A DNA stretch of 64,000 nucleotides from Unio delphinus (Eukaryota > Mollusca > Bivalvia > Unionida > Unionidae). The notes under the pieces are model-generated. The model was given only the letters and a program-made list of their open reading frames with translations. It did not search any database and was not told the origin of the DNA. Within the stretch, counting starts at the first letter, position 1, and every line of letters starts with the position of its first letter. The stretch lies in assembly GCA_029339505.1 (NCBI GenBank), contig JAQISU010000115.1, positions 13,699,501-13,763,500 on the forward strand, read 5' to 3'. The position numbers were made by a program, and so were the translations under genes. This document shows positions 62,523 through 64,000 of this stretch, piece after piece.

Positions 62523-64000
62523 TACCTACTTACCTTGGATAATGTCACTGTCACCCATTCGGTCAGGATCTAAAGGTTAATATTTTAGTAACCCTGCATT
62601 CTTAATTTCGTTTCCTTTCGCTTTAGTCCAAGCACCGCTCGCTTAGATTAGCCCGGATGTGTGAATTTAAAGCTCCAAATAACATTGTAAGAGTTCGAGA
62701 TGAATATTAATCAAACCCACACATACATTGATCATGGAGTAGTCAGTGTATCGTATATACGACGCCCGATGAGGATTAGTACGACTCACATTGCACCACT
62801 CCTGTTCCGTGGGTACACACTCTTCGTGGCATTTATTTGATTACTAGCCAAGTCAGTATCTTATACACAATCGCGACTTTTGTATATTCTTTAGGGAAAG
62901 TGAGGAAGGGGCCCTACTGGAGGCTCCACGCGTCCAATGGAACGTCCCGAGAACGCCAGAACAGTAGATAATTGTCACACTAAACCGACGCCTATAATGG
63001 CCGATGGGGCTACTTGTGAATCCGATAGCTTTGCACACTTCTTATAATTTTGATGCAGTTTTCTTGGTCTGCATTCTAGTTTGTTTTATCCGTCCCTCAT
63101 GAATGGTTGTTCATTTGTTATCGATCAAGACTGCTACATCTTCAATGAGGCTACTCGCCACTGCTGGGTCTGTCAATAAATCCTAAAGACCTAAGTCCTG
63201 ACTGAATACCTTGCCAAGTTAGTATGTTTCTTTATAGACTAGTTGCGTTGCTTACTTCCTTTATTGCCGCCATTGGTGGAGTTAAATTTGGAGATTATGA
63301 TTCCTTTCTAACTTTCATCTCTTATAAGTGTTGCGGTGAATGAACCAGACCCTTCCGATCACTATTTTACATTCGTCTAGCTCCTTGTTGGTTTTCATGT
63401 TTGATTGTTGGAAATGTAGGAATAATTAGTTGCTTATGAGGATGATATTTCCATGGGATGTTCTTGATGCGTGCTTGCTAACTCGGTTTGAGGGTGTTTC
63501 CTCGGTTGTTGCACTCTACCACCTCTTCGACCCTGGGCCTGCTTTCTTATCTCCTTTGGTATCTGCTACGAGACCATGCGCAGGTAGTCGTAAGGCTCCA
63601 GCCGGAGGCAAATGAATGGACAAGGCCTCACTGCGTTCACCGCTTAACTGGTTATCAATATAATCGTTAGCTTTATTGCGTTTAGTGTGATTTTCGTTAT
63701 TCTGTTCTTAGATGACTGAATTAATGTAGCAAGACTGAACTGAACTGAATTGGATGAATGACCGTCGTTTCAGTCAATTATGCTTGCGCGACTAATTTAT
63801 TATCGCATGGTGGACTCTTTGATTGATCGTTTGGGTAGAACAGGAACCACAATCTGCATGCGTTTATACACGCATGTTATGCTTGTCTCCTATTCTGGAA
63901 CAACGGAGCCCCGCGGGCATAAGATGAGTATACATTGAGCTTGAGACCTTTGGTGAGGATTTATACACATGGACGACACCACCCCCGATCCGTACATACA
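62523..64000. other. Less AT-rich stretch without recognised content
   Basis: The base composition is visibly higher in G+C than most of the window and long A/T runs are fewer. Two short open frames (62,853-63,038 minus; 63,430-63,615 plus) have varied composition but no domain I recognise. It could be the edge of a different repeat family or of a gene beyond the window. Confidence 0.35.

Overview
The window is AT-rich, repeat-saturated, non-coding eukaryotic DNA. It has long (TA)n, (AC)n and (GA)n arrays, tRNA-derived SINEs, APE-type LINE relics, Ty3-like LTR remains and hAT-type miniature elements. The retroelement and SINE mix looks like a lophotrochozoan animal, most plausibly a mollusc; that is inference, because no host gene is recognisable. 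I found no complete protein-coding gene, rRNA gene, CRISPR array or bacterial-style operon. Most open frames longer than 60 codons are translations of microsatellites, of the 17-bp minisatellite, or of transposon relics.

Layout. 0-10 kb: mostly unassigned sequence, a 275-bp near-perfect palindrome at 3.57-3.84 kb, and an 802-bp solo LTR at 5,297-6,098 inserted into a short tandem repeat with a 4-bp target duplication. 10.4-13.7 kb: the best-preserved coding relic, a minus-strand CR1/L2-like LINE with endonuclease, reverse transcriptase and a 3' hairpin, damaged by only a few lesions. 14.0 kb: a hairpin mini-element. 16.4-26.1 kb: a series of diverged tandem arrays (about 55-bp, about 70-bp with a higher-order copy, and about 60-bp units), a tRNA-type SINE (18.58-18.92 kb) and an LTR fragment (21.99-22.26 kb). 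27.2 kb: a 119-bp hAT-like element. 32.4-33.6 kb: a decayed Jockey-like LINE 3' half on the minus strand.

35.26-38.85 kb: an uninterrupted minisatellite of about 210 copies of a 17-bp unit, with internal higher-order duplications. This is the most striking structure in the window. 44.5 kb: a (TC)n(TA)n(GA)n self-complementary palindrome. 46.55-47.6 kb: an RTE-type endonuclease relic directly abutting a CR1/L2-type endonuclease relic. 50.1-50.5 kb: a compound tetranucleotide array. 54.5-54.8 kb: SINE remains on both strands. 55.6-57.5 kb: a Ty3/gypsy relic (RT-RNase H, then polypurine tract and LTR, integrase missing) whose LTR matches the 22-kb fragment. 58.82-59.02 kb: a 199-bp hAT-type MITE with a perfect 8-bp target duplication. 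62.5-64 kb: a less AT-rich stretch with no recognised content.

No genes cooperate here. What the window records is successive mobile-element insertion and tandem-repeat expansion. Protein family calls rest on motifs read by eye, and microsatellite ends are approximate to a few bases.
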